A DNA stretch of 54,316 nt from Pseudomonas sp. TH10 (lineage in GTDB: Bacteria > Pseudomonadota > Gammaproteobacteria > Pseudomonadales > Pseudomonadaceae), in the NCBI RefSeq assembly GCF_016651255.1, contig NZ_JAEKEG010000039.1:1-54316 (forward strand), in the 5' to 3' direction. The notes beneath the pieces were generated by a model, which was given only the letters and a program-made list of their open reading frames with translations, was not told where the DNA came from and did no database searches. Of this stretch, positions 7,284 to 16,916 are shown piece by piece (the stretch's first letter is position 1; each line of letters starts with the position of its first letter). Both the position numbers and the translations under genes were made by a program.

Positions 7284-8708
7284 ATGTCCTCCGCTGCATC
7301 TTTCCGCACAGAAAACGACCTGCTTGGCGCCCTCGAAGTACCGGCTCAAGCGTATTACGGCATCCAGACCCTGCGAGCGGTGAACAACTTCCGTCTCTCC
7401 GGCGTTCCGATTTCGCATTACCCGAAACTGGTTGTCGGTCTGGCAATGGTCAAACAGGCCGCTGCTGACGCCAACCGTGAGTTGGGTCATCTGAGCGAAG
7501 CCAAGCACGCTGCCATCAGCGAAGCCTGTGCACGATTGATCCGCGGTGATTTCCACGAAGAGTTCGTGGTGGACATGATTCAAGGCGGCGCTGGCACTTC
7601 GACCAACATGAATGCCAACGAAGTCATCGCCAACATCGCACTGGAGGCCATGGGTCACCAGAAAGGCGAATACCAATACCTGCACCCGAACAACGACGTG
7701 AACATGGCGCAGTCGACCAACGACGCCTACCCGACTGCGATCCGCCTGGGTCTGCTGCTGGGTCACGACGCACTGCTGGCCAGCCTCGACAGCCTGATCC
7801 AGGCGTTCGCCGCCAAGGGTGAAGAATTCAGCCACGTATTGAAGATGGGGCGTACCCAGCTGCAAGACGCCGTGCCGATGACTCTCGGCCAGGAATTCCG
7901 CGCTTTCGCCACCACCCTGAGTGAAGACCTGGCCCGTCTGAAGACGCTGGCCCCGGAACTGCTGACTGAAGTGAACCTGGGCGGCACAGCCATCGGTACC
8001 GGCATCAACGCCGACCCGCGCTACCAGCACCTGGCCGTTCAGCGCCTGGCGTTGATCAGCGGACAACCGCTGGTACCGGCTGCCGACCTGATCGAAGCCA
8101 CCTCGGACATGGGCGCCTTCGTGCTGTTCTCCGGCATGCTCAAACGTACCGCCGTCAAGTTGTCGAAGATCTGCAACGACCTGCGCCTGCTGTCCAGCGG
8201 CCCGCGCACCGGCATCAACGAAATCAACCTGCCGGCGCGTCAGCCAGGCAGCTCGATCATGCCTGGCAAGGTCAACCCGGTTATTCCGGAAGCCGTTAAC
8301 CAAGTGGCCTTCCAGGTCATCGGTAACGACTTGGCGCTGACCATGGCAGCCGAAGGCGGCCAACTGCAACTGAACGTGATGGAGCCGCTGATCGCCTTCA
8401 AGATCTTCGACTCGATCCGCCTGCTGCAACGCGCCATGGACATGCTGCGCGAGCACTGCATCGTCGGCATCACCGCCAACGAAGCGCGTTGCCGTGAACT
8501 GGTCGAGCACTCGATCGGTCTGGTCACCGCACTGAACCCGTACATCGGCTACAAAAACGCCACCCGTATCGCCGGCCTCGCTCTTGAAAGCGGCCGCGGC
8601 GTGCTGGAACTGGTGCGCGAAGAAGGTCTGCTCGACGAAGCCATGCTCGCCGACATCCTGCGCCCGGAAAACATGATTGCTCCGCGTCTGGTTCCGCTCA
8701 AAGGCTGA
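7284..8708 (+). CDS. aspA: Aspartate ammonia-lyase
   Basis: A 474-residue enzyme of the aspartase/fumarase superfamily that converts L-aspartate to fumarate and ammonia. The superfamily signature GSSIMPGKVNPV (catalytic loop Ser) is present, together with the substrate-binding GGAGTSTNMNANE and MAQSTNDAYPT segments. ATG 7284 (MSSAASFRTEN) gives the usual length; ATG 7272 is possible. The neighbouring asparaginase and amino-acid symporter suggest an Asn-to-Asp-to-fumarate catabolic block. Confidence 0.94.
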   Translation: MSSAASFRTENDLLGALEVPAQAYYGIQTLRAVNNFRLSGVPISHYPKLVVGLAMVKQAAADANRELGHLSEAKHAAISEACARLIRGDFHEEFVVDMIQGGAGTSTNMNANEVIANIALEAMGHQKGEYQYLHPNNDVNMAQSTNDAYPTAIRLGLLLGHDALLASLDSLIQAFAAKGEEFSHVLKMGRTQLQDAVPMTLGQEFRAFATTLSEDLARLKTLAPELLTEVNLGGTAIGTGINADPRYQHLAVQRLALISGQPLVPAADLIEATSDMGAFVLFSGMLKRTAVKLSKICNDLRLLSSGPRTGINEINLPARQPGSSIMPGKVNPVIPEAVNQVAFQVIGNDLALTMAAEGGQLQLNVMEPLIAFKIFDSIRLLQRAMDMLREHCIVGITANEARCRELVEHSIGLVTALNPYIGYKNATRIAGLALESGRGVLELVREEGLLDEAMLADILRPENMIAPRLVPLKG

Positions 8709-8771
8709 ATCGACACGTTACTTGTAGCACCGCTCACCAGGTCGAGGGACTAGACACCTCTCACCTTTTGA

Positions 8772-8804
8772 GGGCTTGGGGATTTAGTCCCCAAGCCCTT
8801 TTTT
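8772..8804 (+). terminator. Intrinsic terminator of aspA
   Basis: A perfect 10-bp stem GGGCTTGGGG/CCCCAAGCCC with a 7-nt loop is followed directly by six T residues, 64 bp after the aspA stop. Confidence 0.9.
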
Positions 8805-8815
8805 ACCGAAAAACC

Positions 8816-8905
8816 TGTAGGAGTGAGCCTGCTCGCGATGGCGGTGTGTCATTCGAATTATATGTTGACTGACACACCGCTATCGCGAGCAGGCTCGCTC
8901 CTACA
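8816..8905. repeat. REP pair forming a long imperfect hairpin
   Basis: Inverted REP cores (TGTAGGAGTGAGCCTGCTCG and its complement) extend outward to the loop with GCGGTGTGTCA/TGACACACCGC, giving arms of about 35 bp. It lies downstream of the aspA terminator. Confidence 0.88.
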
Positions 8906-9117
8906 CAAAAGCATGGGTATAGTGCCGCCCCTCTTCGCGTGAGCGGTCGTCGGTAACGAGGCCATAACCCATGCGAAACCCGAACTAATAACAAACCCGC
9001 GAAATGGATCCGGGACGAAACCCTCGCCCCACCTGTTGTGCCGCGCGCAAACCGGTGTAACGCGATGTTTCTGACCACCCAGTATTTGCTTACACAAAAA
9101 ACAGCGAGGAAAAATCC
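8906..9117 (+). other. Leader or intergenic region upstream of the symporter gene
   Basis: About 210 bp without a protein-like frame precede the symporter. It contains several short G/C-rich complementary segments (for example GGATCCGGGAC near 9007) and ends with GAGG 8 nt before the ATG. I recognise no riboswitch core and no convincing promoter. Confidence 0.35.
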
Positions 9118-10569
9118 ATGCTCGAAGTCATTAACGACTTCCTCTCAGGGAAAGTACTGATCGTGCTCATTGTCGGGCTCGGTAGCTACTTCACGATTCG
9201 CTCGCGTTTCGTACAACTGCGCCACTTCTTCCACATGTTCGCAGTGTTCCGCGACAGCTTGAAAGGCAGCGCCGGGCAACTCAGCTCGTTCCAGGCCCTG
9301 ATGCTCAGCCTTGCCGGCCGTGTCGGTGCAGGCAACATCGCGGGTGTCGGCATCGCCGTGACCCTCGGTGGTCCGGGTGCGGTGTTCTGGATGTGGGTGA
9401 CCGCACTGGTCGGCATGTCCAGCAGCTTCTTCGAATGCACCCTGGCCCAGGTCTACAAGCGCGCCGAAGGCGATGGCCTGTACCGTGGCGGTCCGGCTTA
9501 CTACATCCAGCACGGCCTGAAACTCAAAGGCATGGCAGTGGTGTTCTCCGTCCTGCTGCTGGTCACCTACGGCTTCGCCTTTATTGGCCTGCAGTCCTAC
9601 ACCGTGACGCACTCGCTGCAAAACGCCTTTGCCTTTAACCCACAACACACCGGTATCGTCCTGGCGGTGTTGCTGGCCATCACCTTCATCGGCGGCATCA
9701 AGCGCATCGCTTCGGTGTCCGACCTGCTGGTACCGATCAAGACCCTGGCCTATATCGGCGTGACCCTGTACGTGATCGGCACTCAGATCGAACACGTGCC
9801 AGCCATGCTGGAAACCATCTTCAAGAGCGCCTTCGGTCTCGACCCGGCCTTTGGTGGCCTGCTCGGCAGCGCCATCGTCATGGGCGTGAAGCGTGGCGTG
9901 TTCGCCAACGAAGCGGGCCTGGGCAGTGCGCCGAACGTCGCCGCTGTGGCCGCCGTGAAACACCCTGGCGCCCAGGGCGTGGTTCAGGCTTTCAGCGTGT
10001 TCCTCGACACTTTCGTGATCTGCACCTGCACCGCGCTGCTGATCCTGCTGTCGGGTTTCTACACGCCGGGCTTCGAAGGTGACGGCATCGTTCTGACCCA
10101 GAACTCGCTGGCCGCCGTGGTCGGTGACTGGGGTCGCATGTTCGTCAGCGTCGCGCTGTCGCTGTTCGTCTTCACCTGCATCCTCTACAACTACTACCTG
10201 GGCGAGAGCAACCTGCGCTTCCTGATCGGTGAAAACCGCAAGGCGCTGATGGGTTACCGCGCGTTGGTGTTGGTGCTGATCTTCTGGGGCGCGATCGAAA
10301 ACCTGGGCACGGTGTTCGCCTTCGCCGACATCACCATGACCTGCCTGGCCTTCGTCAACCTGGTGGCCCTGGCCATGCTGTTCAAGGTCGGCATGCGCGT
10401 AATGCGCGACTACGACGGGCAGCGCCGCGCCGGCGTCAAACAGCCAGTGTTCGACTCCAGCAAATTTGCTGATCTGGACCTCGACCTGAACGCCTGGCCG
10501 GCCAACCCGTCTGCTGCTACCGGCAAGACTGAAGCCGAGCCGCAAGGCGTGCCTGCAGCGCAACGCTGA
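9118..10569 (+). CDS. Alanine/glycine:cation symporter (AGCS family)
   Basis: A 483-residue sodium-coupled amino-acid importer of the AGCS family with about 10-11 membrane segments. The family signature SLAGRVGAGNIAGVGIAV (about residues 64-81) is present, as are VMGVKRGVFANEAGLGSAPN and a long polar C-terminal tail. The start ATG 9118 has GAGG 8 nt upstream. In P. aeruginosa the related gene is also next to the asparaginase ansA, so Asp/Asn/Ala uptake is a reasonable guess; the actual substrate is not proven by sequence. Confidence 0.9.
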   Translation: MLEVINDFLSGKVLIVLIVGLGSYFTIRSRFVQLRHFFHMFAVFRDSLKGSAGQLSSFQALMLSLAGRVGAGNIAGVGIAVTLGGPGAVFWMWVTALVGMSSSFFECTLAQVYKRAEGDGLYRGGPAYYIQHGLKLKGMAVVFSVLLLVTYGFAFIGLQSYTVTHSLQNAFAFNPQHTGIVLAVLLAITFIGGIKRIASVSDLLVPIKTLAYIGVTLYVIGTQIEHVPAMLETIFKSAFGLDPAFGGLLGSAIVMGVKRGVFANEAGLGSAPNVAAVAAVKHPGAQGVVQAFSVFLDTFVICTCTALLILLSGFYTPGFEGDGIVLTQNSLAAVVGDWGRMFVSVALSLFVFTCILYNYYLGESNLRFLIGENRKALMGYRALVLVLIFWGAIENLGTVFAFADITMTCLAFVNLVALAMLFKVGMRVMRDYDGQRRAGVKQPVFDSSKFADLDLDLNAWPANPSAATGKTEAEPQGVPAAQR

Positions 10570-10577
10570 CAGGTGAA

Positions 10578-10604
10578 TGACGGGCGCATCCCCTGCGCCC
10601 GTCA
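10578..10604 (+). terminator. Hairpin after the symporter gene
   Basis: A perfect 11-bp stem TGACGGGCGCA/TGCGCCCGTCA with a 5-nt loop begins 9 bp after the symporter stop. No T tract follows, so it may be a weak terminator or a 3'-end stabiliser within a symporter-ansA transcript. Confidence 0.5.
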
Positions 10605-10621
10605 GGTACAGTTCAAAAAAC

Positions 10622-10707
10622 TGTGGGAGCGAGCCTGCTCGCGATAGCGCTACGACAGTGCAATGTCGACTGCCAGTGCGCTATCGCGAGCAGGCTCACG
10701 CCCACAC
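10622..10707. repeat. REP element pair (inverted)
   Basis: GTGGGAGCGAGCCTGCTCGC with its near-complement (CGCGAGCAGGCTCACGCCCAC) flanks a spacer containing GCGCTA/TGCGCTA. It lies in the gap between the symporter gene and ansA. Confidence 0.88.
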
Positions 10708-10731
10708 GTCATGTCTTGTGGAGATTTGCCC

Positions 10732-11735
10732 ATGGTTCCCAGTTCCTACCCTGCCGCCCAGCACGTCATGGTGCTCTACACCGGTGGCACCATTGGTATG
10801 CAGGCCAGTGCCAACGGCCTGGCCCCGGCGTCCGGTTTCGAAGCACGAATGCGCGAATACCTGCACAGCCAGCCTGAGCTGGTCGTGCCGCAGTGGCGCT
10901 TTCGTGAGATGTCGCCGCTGATCGACAGCGCCAACATGACCCCAGCCTACTGGCAGCAACTGCGCGAAGCGGTGGTCGACGCTGTTGATGTGCAAGGCTG
11001 TGACAGTGTGCTGATTCTGCATGGCACCGATACTTTGGCCTACAGCGCCGCCGCGATGAGTTTCCAGTTGCTGGGGCTGCAGGCTCGCGTGTGCTTCACC
11101 GGCTCGATGCTGCCGGCGGGCGTCACCGACAGCGATGCCTGGGAAAATCTCGGCGGAGCATTGGTGGCGCTTGGGCATGGCCTGGCGCCGGGCGTGCATC
11201 TGTACTTCCACGGTGAGCTGCTGGCGCCGACCCGTTGCGCGAAAGTGCGCAGTTTCGGCCGTCATCCGTTCAAGCGTCTGGAGCGTCAGGGCGGCGGCGT
11301 GAAAGCGTCTGCTGTGCCGATGCAGCTTGGCTACAACCAGCCGAAGCAACTGGCCAAGGTTGCCGTGTTGCCACTGTTCCCTGGCATCAGCGCCGAAGTC
11401 CTCGATGGCTTGCTCGACAGTGGCATTCAGGGTCTGGTGCTGGAGTGCTACGGCAGCGGCACCGGGCCGAGTGACAACCCGCAGTTTCTGGCCGCGCTGG
11501 TCGCGCGCGGGATAACGGCGTGGTAGTCGTTGCCGTGACGCAATGCCATGAGGGTGGCGTCGAGCTGGATGTTTACGAGGCTGGCAGTCGATTGCGCGGT
11601 GTCGGCGTATTGTCCGGTGGCGGCATGACTCGCGAGGCAGCGTTCGGCAAGTTGCATGCGTTACTGGGTGCCGGCCTGGACACCGCTGAGGTACAGCGGC
11701 TGGTCGAGCTGGACCTGTGCGGCGAGCTCAGCTGA
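10732..11735 (+). CDS. ansA: L-asparaginase, frameshifted as sequenced
   Basis: A cytoplasmic asparaginase of about 334 residues that hydrolyses Asn to Asp and ammonia. Both Thr motifs are present: LYTGGTIGMQ near the N-terminus and ILHGTDTLAYSA near residue 95. ATG 10732 has GGAG 9 nt upstream. The first frame ends at 11526 (ARGITAW), and the family C-terminus (VVVVAVTQCHEGGV onward) continues in the next frame to 11735. Adding one C after 11502 restores LVRARDNGVVVVAVTQ, so a sequencing deletion is likely. No signal peptide is seen. It pairs with the upstream symporter and aspA. Confidence 0.88.
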
Positions 11736-11744
11736 CATACAAAA

Positions 11745-11832
11745 CCTGCGGGAGCTTGCTCGCGATAGCGGAATGTCAGTCACCTCAGTGTTGAATGTGC
11801 CGCCGCATCGCGGGCAAGCCCGCTCCCACAGG
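11745..11832. repeat. REP element pair of two subtypes
   Basis: A left copy (CGGGAGCTTGCTCGCGATAG) and an inverted right copy of the other subtype (CATCGCGGGCAAGCCCGCTC) lie between ansA and the AraC regulator gene. Confidence 0.8.
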
Positions 11833-11889
11833 TTCATCATTGGGCATATAAATTGCTGCATTCCAGCCACCTCAAGGCTGGAAGCTCCC

Positions 11890-12882
11890 ATGCTCCACTC
11901 CCACCTCACCACCCTCAACGCCGTTTCCCTGGTGCTCGACGCCTTCAAGGCCAAAGGCCTGTCCAGCGATGCCCTGCTCGCCGGCAGCGGCATCAGTGCG
12001 GCGGATCTGCAGCGTGCCGACACACGAATCACCACCAATCAGGAGATGCAGGTTTGCGCCAATGCGGTCGCACTCAAGCATGACATCGGCCTGGAACTGG
12101 GCCGACGCATGCATGTTTCCTGCTACGGCATGCTCGGTTACGCCCTGCTGACCTGTGCCACCTTCGGTGACGCTTTGCGCCTGGCGATCCGGTATCCGGC
12201 GCTGCTGGGAACACTTTTCGAATTGAGCCTGGAAGACGATGGCGAGCGCGTCTGGTTTGTCGCGGCGGATTATCGCGAGAGCCCGGCGATGGCAGTGTTC
12301 AACGCCGAGTTTTGCCTGGTGTCGTTGAAAGTCATCTGCGACGACCTCCTGGGGCACCCCCTGCCGTTGCTGGCGGCGCGCCTGGAACACCCGGCGCCAG
12401 ACTATCAGGCGATCTACGCCGAGCACTTCGACTGCGCCCTGCACTTCGACGCGCGGGACAACGCATTCGCCTTCGACAAGCGCTGGCTGGACCACCCCCT
12501 GCCACTGGCGGACACCATCACCCATCAGGCCATGGCCGAGCGCTGCCGCAAGCAGAATCTCGAATTCACTGGACGGCAGGCGTGGCTGGGGCGGATCCGG
12601 CAGTTGCTGCGCGCACAGCTCAATGCCGCACCGGGCCTCGAAGGCCTGGCGCAGCAGATGAATTGCTCGGCGCGCACGTTACGTCGCCATCTCAAGGAGT
12701 TGGGGTGCAGCTATCAGGAACTGCTCGATGAGTTGCGCTTCGAACAGGCCAAACACATGTTGTGCGAAGACCAGATGCCGATCTACCGGATTGCTGAAGC
12801 GCTGGGCTTCAGCGAGACCGCCAGTTTTCGACATGCGTTCGTGCGCTGGAGTGGCGTAGCGCCAAGCCAGTTCCGCCCTTGA
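11890..12882 (+). CDS. AraC-family regulator (OruR/ArgR-like layout)
   Basis: A 330-residue regulator with the N-terminal arabinose-binding-like domain found in a large Pseudomonas AraC subgroup (about residues 20-210) and a C-terminal AraC helix-turn-helix pair (about 235-330; AQQMNCSARTLRRHLKELG and the terminal FSETASFRHAFVRWSGVAPS). ATG 11890 is chosen. It lies directly upstream of the acetylpolyamine amidohydrolase gene on the same strand, so control of polyamine catabolism is plausible but inferred from position only. Confidence 0.85.
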   Translation: MLHSHLTTLNAVSLVLDAFKAKGLSSDALLAGSGISAADLQRADTRITTNQEMQVCANAVALKHDIGLELGRRMHVSCYGMLGYALLTCATFGDALRLAIRYPALLGTLFELSLEDDGERVWFVAADYRESPAMAVFNAEFCLVSLKVICDDLLGHPLPLLAARLEHPAPDYQAIYAEHFDCALHFDARDNAFAFDKRWLDHPLPLADTITHQAMAERCRKQNLEFTGRQAWLGRIRQLLRAQLNAAPGLEGLAQQMNCSARTLRRHLKELGCSYQELLDELRFEQAKHMLCEDQMPIYRIAEALGFSETASFRHAFVRWSGVAPSQFRP

Positions 12883-13017
12883 TAAATCGTTTAGGGGCGA
12901 ATTTCGGTCACATTTTTTGGCCATATTGATCCCCTTTTGGCCTTTCCTGCCGTTCTCCGAATTGCCCTGCGCGAGCAAGACTGTGGACAACCGAATCAGC
13001 CCTGCGGAGAACAACAA

Positions 13018-14049
13018 ATGCTGACGATCTACTCAGACGATCACCACCTGCACCATGGCCGCTGCGAATTGATCGACGGTCAGCTCAAGCCCTGCTTCGA
13101 GATGCCGTCGCGCGCCGACCACGTGCTGCAACGCGTACAAAAGCAGAACCTGGGGCCCGTCGAGGCGCCGCAGGATTTCGGTCTGGAACCGATCGCTCGC
13201 ATCCACAGCCGCGATTATCTCGACTTCTTCAAAGGCGCATGGGCGCGCTGGACTGAATTCAATACCGACGGCGATCTGCTTCCCTACACCTGGCCGGCGC
13301 GCACGTTGCGCTCGATCAAACCGACCAGCCTGCACGGCCAACTCGGTTATTACAGTTTCGACGGCGGCGCACCGATCACCGCCGGCACCTGGCAGGCCGC
13401 GTACAGCGCAGCGCAGGTTGCATTGACCGCCCAAGCGGCCATCCAGCGCGGCGCACGCAGCGCTTTCGCACTGTGTCGTCCACCGGGGCACCACGCCGCC
13501 GGCGACTTGATGGGCGGTTATTGCTACCTCAACAACGCCGCCATCGCTGCTCAAGCCTTCCTCGATCAAGGCCACGGCAAAGTGGCGATCCTCGACGTCG
13601 ACTATCACCACGGCAACGGCACCCAGTCGATTTTCTACGCGCGCAACGATGTGTTGTTCACCTCGATCCACGGTCACCCGGAAGCGGAGTTTCCATTCTT
13701 CCTCGGCTATGAAGATGAACGTGGTGAAGGTGCGGGTGAAGGCTGCAACTTCAACTACCCGCTGCCCGCCGGTTCCGGCTGGGACGCCTGGAGCGCCGCG
13801 CTGGAGCAGGCCTGCGACGAGATCGACCGCTACGGTGCCGACATCATCGTGGTGTCGCTGGGTGTCGATACCTTCAAGGACGACCCGATCTCGCAATTCA
13901 AACTCGACAGCCCGGATTATCTGGCGATGGGTAAACGCATTGCCGCCCTCGGCAAACCGACGCTGTTTGTCATGGAAGGTGGCTACGCGGTCGAAGAAAT
14001 CGGCATCAATGCGGTGAACGTTCTTGAAGGTTTCGAACGCGCTCAATGA
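13018..14049 (+). CDS. aphA: Acetylpolyamine amidohydrolase (histone deacetylase-like)
   Basis: A 343-residue zinc deacetylase of the HDAC superfamily, close to Pseudomonas AphA/AphB, which deacetylate acetylputrescine and acetylcadaverine. Catalytic features are CRPPGHHA with the His pair, DVDYHHGNGTQS (metal Asp and His) and GVDTFKDDP (second metal Asp). ATG 13018 has GGAG 9 nt upstream. Its stop is 13 bp from the polyamine-binding protein gene, so the two form an operon for uptake and deacetylation. The symbol follows P. aeruginosa usage; aphB is equally possible. Confidence 0.88.
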   Translation: MLTIYSDDHHLHHGRCELIDGQLKPCFEMPSRADHVLQRVQKQNLGPVEAPQDFGLEPIARIHSRDYLDFFKGAWARWTEFNTDGDLLPYTWPARTLRSIKPTSLHGQLGYYSFDGGAPITAGTWQAAYSAAQVALTAQAAIQRGARSAFALCRPPGHHAAGDLMGGYCYLNNAAIAAQAFLDQGHGKVAILDVDYHHGNGTQSIFYARNDVLFTSIHGHPEAEFPFFLGYEDERGEGAGEGCNFNYPLPAGSGWDAWSAALEQACDEIDRYGADIIVVSLGVDTFKDDPISQFKLDSPDYLAMGKRIAALGKPTLFVMEGGYAVEEIGINAVNVLEGFERAQ

Positions 14050-14062
14050 GGAAACAATAACA

Positions 14063-15164
14063 ATGAACAGACTCAAGCGTCTTATTGCGCCAGTGTTGTG
14101 CGCCACGGTGCTCGGCGGCGCAGCTCACGCCGAAGAGCGAACCTTGCGCGTCTACAACTGGTTCGACTACATCACCCCCAAGGCACTGGAAGACTTCAAG
14201 GCACAAAACACCCAGACCAGACTGGTCTACGACATCTTCGACACCAATGAAGCGCTCGAAGCCAAGTTGCTGACCGGTAACTCCGGCTACGATGTGGTGG
14301 TGCCGTCCAACGTGTTCCTCGCCAAGCAGATCGAGGCAGGCGTGTTCCAGCCGCTGGACCGCAGCAAACTGCCGAATTGGAGTCACCTTGATCCCAAGTT
14401 GATGAAACTGATCGAAGCTAACGACCCGGGCAACAAATTTGCGGTGCCCCTACATGTACGGCACCATCCTGATCGGTTTCAACCCGGACAAAGTCAAGGC
14501 CGCCCTGGGTGACAAGGCGCCTGTCGACAGTTGGGACCTGATCTTCAAGGAAGAAAACATCAGTAAGCTCAAGCAATGCGGAGTCGCCCTGCTGGATTCG
14601 CCATCGGAGATCCTGCCACTGGCCCTGCAACACCTCGGCCTGGACCCAAACAGCAAGCAGCCAGCGGACTACGCCAAGGCTGAAGCTCTGCTGATGAAAA
14701 TCCGGCCCCATGTCACCTACTTCCACTCCTCCAAGTACATGGCCGACATCGCCAACGGTGACATCTGCGTTGCCGTCGGCTACTCGGGCAGCTTCTCCCA
14801 GGCCGCCAACCGCGCCAAGGAAGCCAACAATGGTGTGAGCGTCGACATGCGCCTGCCCAGGGAAGGCGCACCGATCTGGTTCGATATGCTGGCTATTCCA
14901 AAGGGTGCGAAGAACTCCGAAGACGCTTACACCTTCATCAATTACCTGCTGCAACCGCAGGTGATTGCGCCGGTCAGCGACTTCGTCGGTTACCCCAACC
15001 CGAACAAGGACGCTACCGAACTGGTCGACCCGGCGATTCGCAACAACCCCAACCTGTACCCGACCGACTCGGCGATGGGCACGCTCTATACCCTGCAACC
15101 TCTTCCGCGCGATGCCGAACGGGCACGCACCCGTGCCTGGACCAAAATCAAGTCAGGCACCTGA
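14063..15164 (+). CDS. Polyamine ABC transporter substrate-binding protein, frameshifted
   Basis: A PotF/SpuD-type periplasmic putrescine/spermidine-binding protein of about 366 residues. Signal peptide MNRLKRLIAPVLCATVLGGA is followed by RVYNWFDYITP, the usual mature N-terminus. The first frame goes off-family after NKFAVP; the family sequence resumes as YMYGTILIGFNPDKVK one frame over. Dropping one C from the CCCC at 14447-14450 restores it, so an insertion error is likely. No permease or ATPase genes follow, so it would have to work with a transporter encoded elsewhere. Confidence 0.88.
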
Positions 15165-15175
15165 GTAATCATTGA

Positions 15176-15271
15176 GCTGAACCTGTCGATGGCCTGTTAC
15201 GCAAACTCAATGAGCCGGCACTGCGCAAGCTCTATCTGGACCTGGAACCCTTGGCGAATACCGCCTCGTAG
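15176..15271 (+). pseudogene. Possible C-terminal remnant of an unidentified gene
   Basis: In one frame this stretch reads like a genuine protein tail (GLLRKLNEPALRKLYLDLEP, then LANTAS and a stop at 15271) but has no start codon or upstream body. It sits between the polyamine-binding gene and the end of the MocR gene. I do not recognise the family. Confidence 0.25.
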
Positions 15272-15274
15272 CGG

Positions 15275-16824
15275 CTACGGGCGCCAAACCTTTTCCAGGC
15301 GGCCCAGTGCAGCGCGGATGGCTTGCTCTGGAACCGCCGCGAAACCCAGGACCAGTCCGGCCCGCTGGTCCAGGGGGTGAAGAGTCCGGCAACCAATAGC
15401 TGCTCAGCGGATTGATCTCCACGTCGACGCTGGCAGCCTTTTCAATCAATTGCTGCTCCCGTGCTTGCGTGTCGACCGCTACCGTCAAGTGCAACCCCGC
15501 CACCACATTCGGCAGGCTGCCGACACCGGCGACACCTTCCGGCCAGCCAGCCAACAAGCTGTTGCGGCGGCTCAAGGCGGCGCGGCGCATGCGGCGAATA
15601 TGCCGCTGAAAGTGCCCGGCCGCCATGAACTCGGCCATGACCGCCTGGGTGCTGACCTCGGAATGTCGCACGTCCACAGCTCGACGCTGGGAAAACGCCT
15701 GCACCAGTGCCGGCGGCAACACCAGGTATCCCAGGCGCAGCGCCGGAAAGGCGACTTTGCCAAAGGTGCCGACGTAAAGTACCCGCCCCTGCCGATCCAG
15801 CGCGGCCAAAGGTGCCAGCGGTGCGCCGCTGTAACGATACTCGCCATCGTAATCGTCCTCGATAATCCAGCCCTCCGTGCGCTCAGCCCACGCCAACAAC
15901 TCCAGGCGGCGCGCCAGACTCATGATCACCCCAGTGGGGTACTGATGAGACGGCGTCACATAGGCCAGACGGCAATCGGTCAACCCGTTCAATTGCGCGC
16001 AATTGATGCCGTCACCGTCCACCGACACGCCGTGCAACCTTGCACCGGCAATGGCGAATGCATGAGCCGCCGCACGGTACCCGGGATTCTCGATGGCGAC
16101 CCCGTCCCCCGGCTCCACCAGCAACTGTGCACAAAGGCTAATTCCCTGCTGGGCACCACTGGTGATCACTATTTGTTCAGCCGTGCATTGCATACCGCGC
16201 GAACTGCGCAAATAGGCGGCGATCAAGCCGCGCAAACGCACATCGCCCTCCGGTGCGCCGTAGCACAACTGTTGCAAGTCCGGTTTGCGCCAGAAAGCCG
16301 CATTCAACTTGGCCCACACCCCGAATGGAAACAGGTCGAATGCTGGCACGCCGACCCGAAAAGCTCTCGGTGGTCCGCTCGGCGGCAGGGATAGATGATT
16401 GTTTTCCAACCGTTGCAAAGCGCTTCTGTGGATAACTTTGCTGGATAAATCCACAGGTAATTCCACGTGTTTTGTGGATAAACTTGTGGATAAGCCTGTT
16501 GAAAACCCTGTGGATAGTTTTGTGGACAACTTTTTTGTCGAGCGAGTCCGCTTGGGGCAATTGCGCGACATAAGTCCCGTCTCCCACTCGCCCCTCGATA
16601 AACCCTTCGGCATACAGTTGATCGTAAGCGCGCACCACACTGTTGCGGGAGATCGCCAGCGCCACCGCCAGATCACGACTGGCCGGCAATCGCGTGCCGC
16701 TGGCCAGACGCCCGTCGAGCACCCTCATGCGCAGGGCCTGGTAAAGCTGAAGACTCAAGCCCTGTCGGCGATCAAGTTCGATACCCGCCGGGTTGAAGGA
16801 CAAGGACAGGGGCAGATCGCTCAT
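15275..16824 (-). CDS. MocR-type GntR/aminotransferase regulator, frameshifted
   Basis: A regulator with an N-terminal GntR winged helix (about residues 10-80; LPASRDLAVALAISRNSVVR) and a C-terminal fold-type I aminotransferase-like domain with the PLP-lysine region GTFGKVAFPALRLGY, the PdxR/MocR layout, about 515 residues. The HTH and aminotransferase parts lie in different frames. The switch falls in the repetitive linker, and removing one T from the run near 16531-16536 joins them. A second break near the C-terminus is cured by removing one G from 15373-15377, which gives LDQRAGLVLGFAAVPEQAI and a stop at 15275. It is divergent from paiB. Confidence 0.85.
16427..16529. repeat. 12-bp tandem repeat with DnaA-box-like cores in the MocR linker
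   Basis: Units of 12 bp (xxxxTGTGGATA) start at 16469, 16481, 16493, 16505 and 16517. Exact DnaA boxes TGTGGATAA lie at 16427-16435, 16473-16481 and 16485-16493; one-mismatch copies lie at 16509-16517 and 16521-16529. In the aminotransferase frame the array encodes tetrapeptides (LSTK, LSTG, FSTG, LSTS, LSTK). It is either a coding minisatellite, a DnaA-binding site, or both. Confidence 0.7.
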
Positions 16825-16916
16825 GGCATTGGACCTATGAATTTGATCGTTAATGGCTCTTACAACGAACCAATAGCCTGCCTAGGATGCAGTCATTCGC
16901 CAAGGAAAACTTCTCC

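Noticed and set aside
8906..9117. Glycine riboswitch before the alanine/glycine symporter
   Set aside because: I could not find the conserved aptamer core or a tandem arrangement.
11520..11735. Separate small gene after ansA
   Set aside because: It is the asparaginase C-terminus in another frame, not an independent gene.
14441..14450. Programmed ribosomal frameshift at the CCCC of the polyamine-binding gene
   Set aside because: No slippery heptamer or stimulatory structure is evident, and similar one-base breaks occur in many unrelated genes, so error is more likely.
14439..15164. Separate gene for the second part of the polyamine-binding protein
   Set aside because: It has no signal peptide or SD and continues the family sequence exactly after a one-base shift.
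16461..16469. TTCCACGTG as a further parS site
   Set aside because: Only one half matches; the other half reads TTTTG, so it is at most a degenerate half-site.
16427..16529. Replication origin
   Set aside because: DnaA boxes are present, but they lie within a coding tandem repeat with no adjacent AT-rich unwinding region, and dnaA, rpmH or gidA are not nearby.
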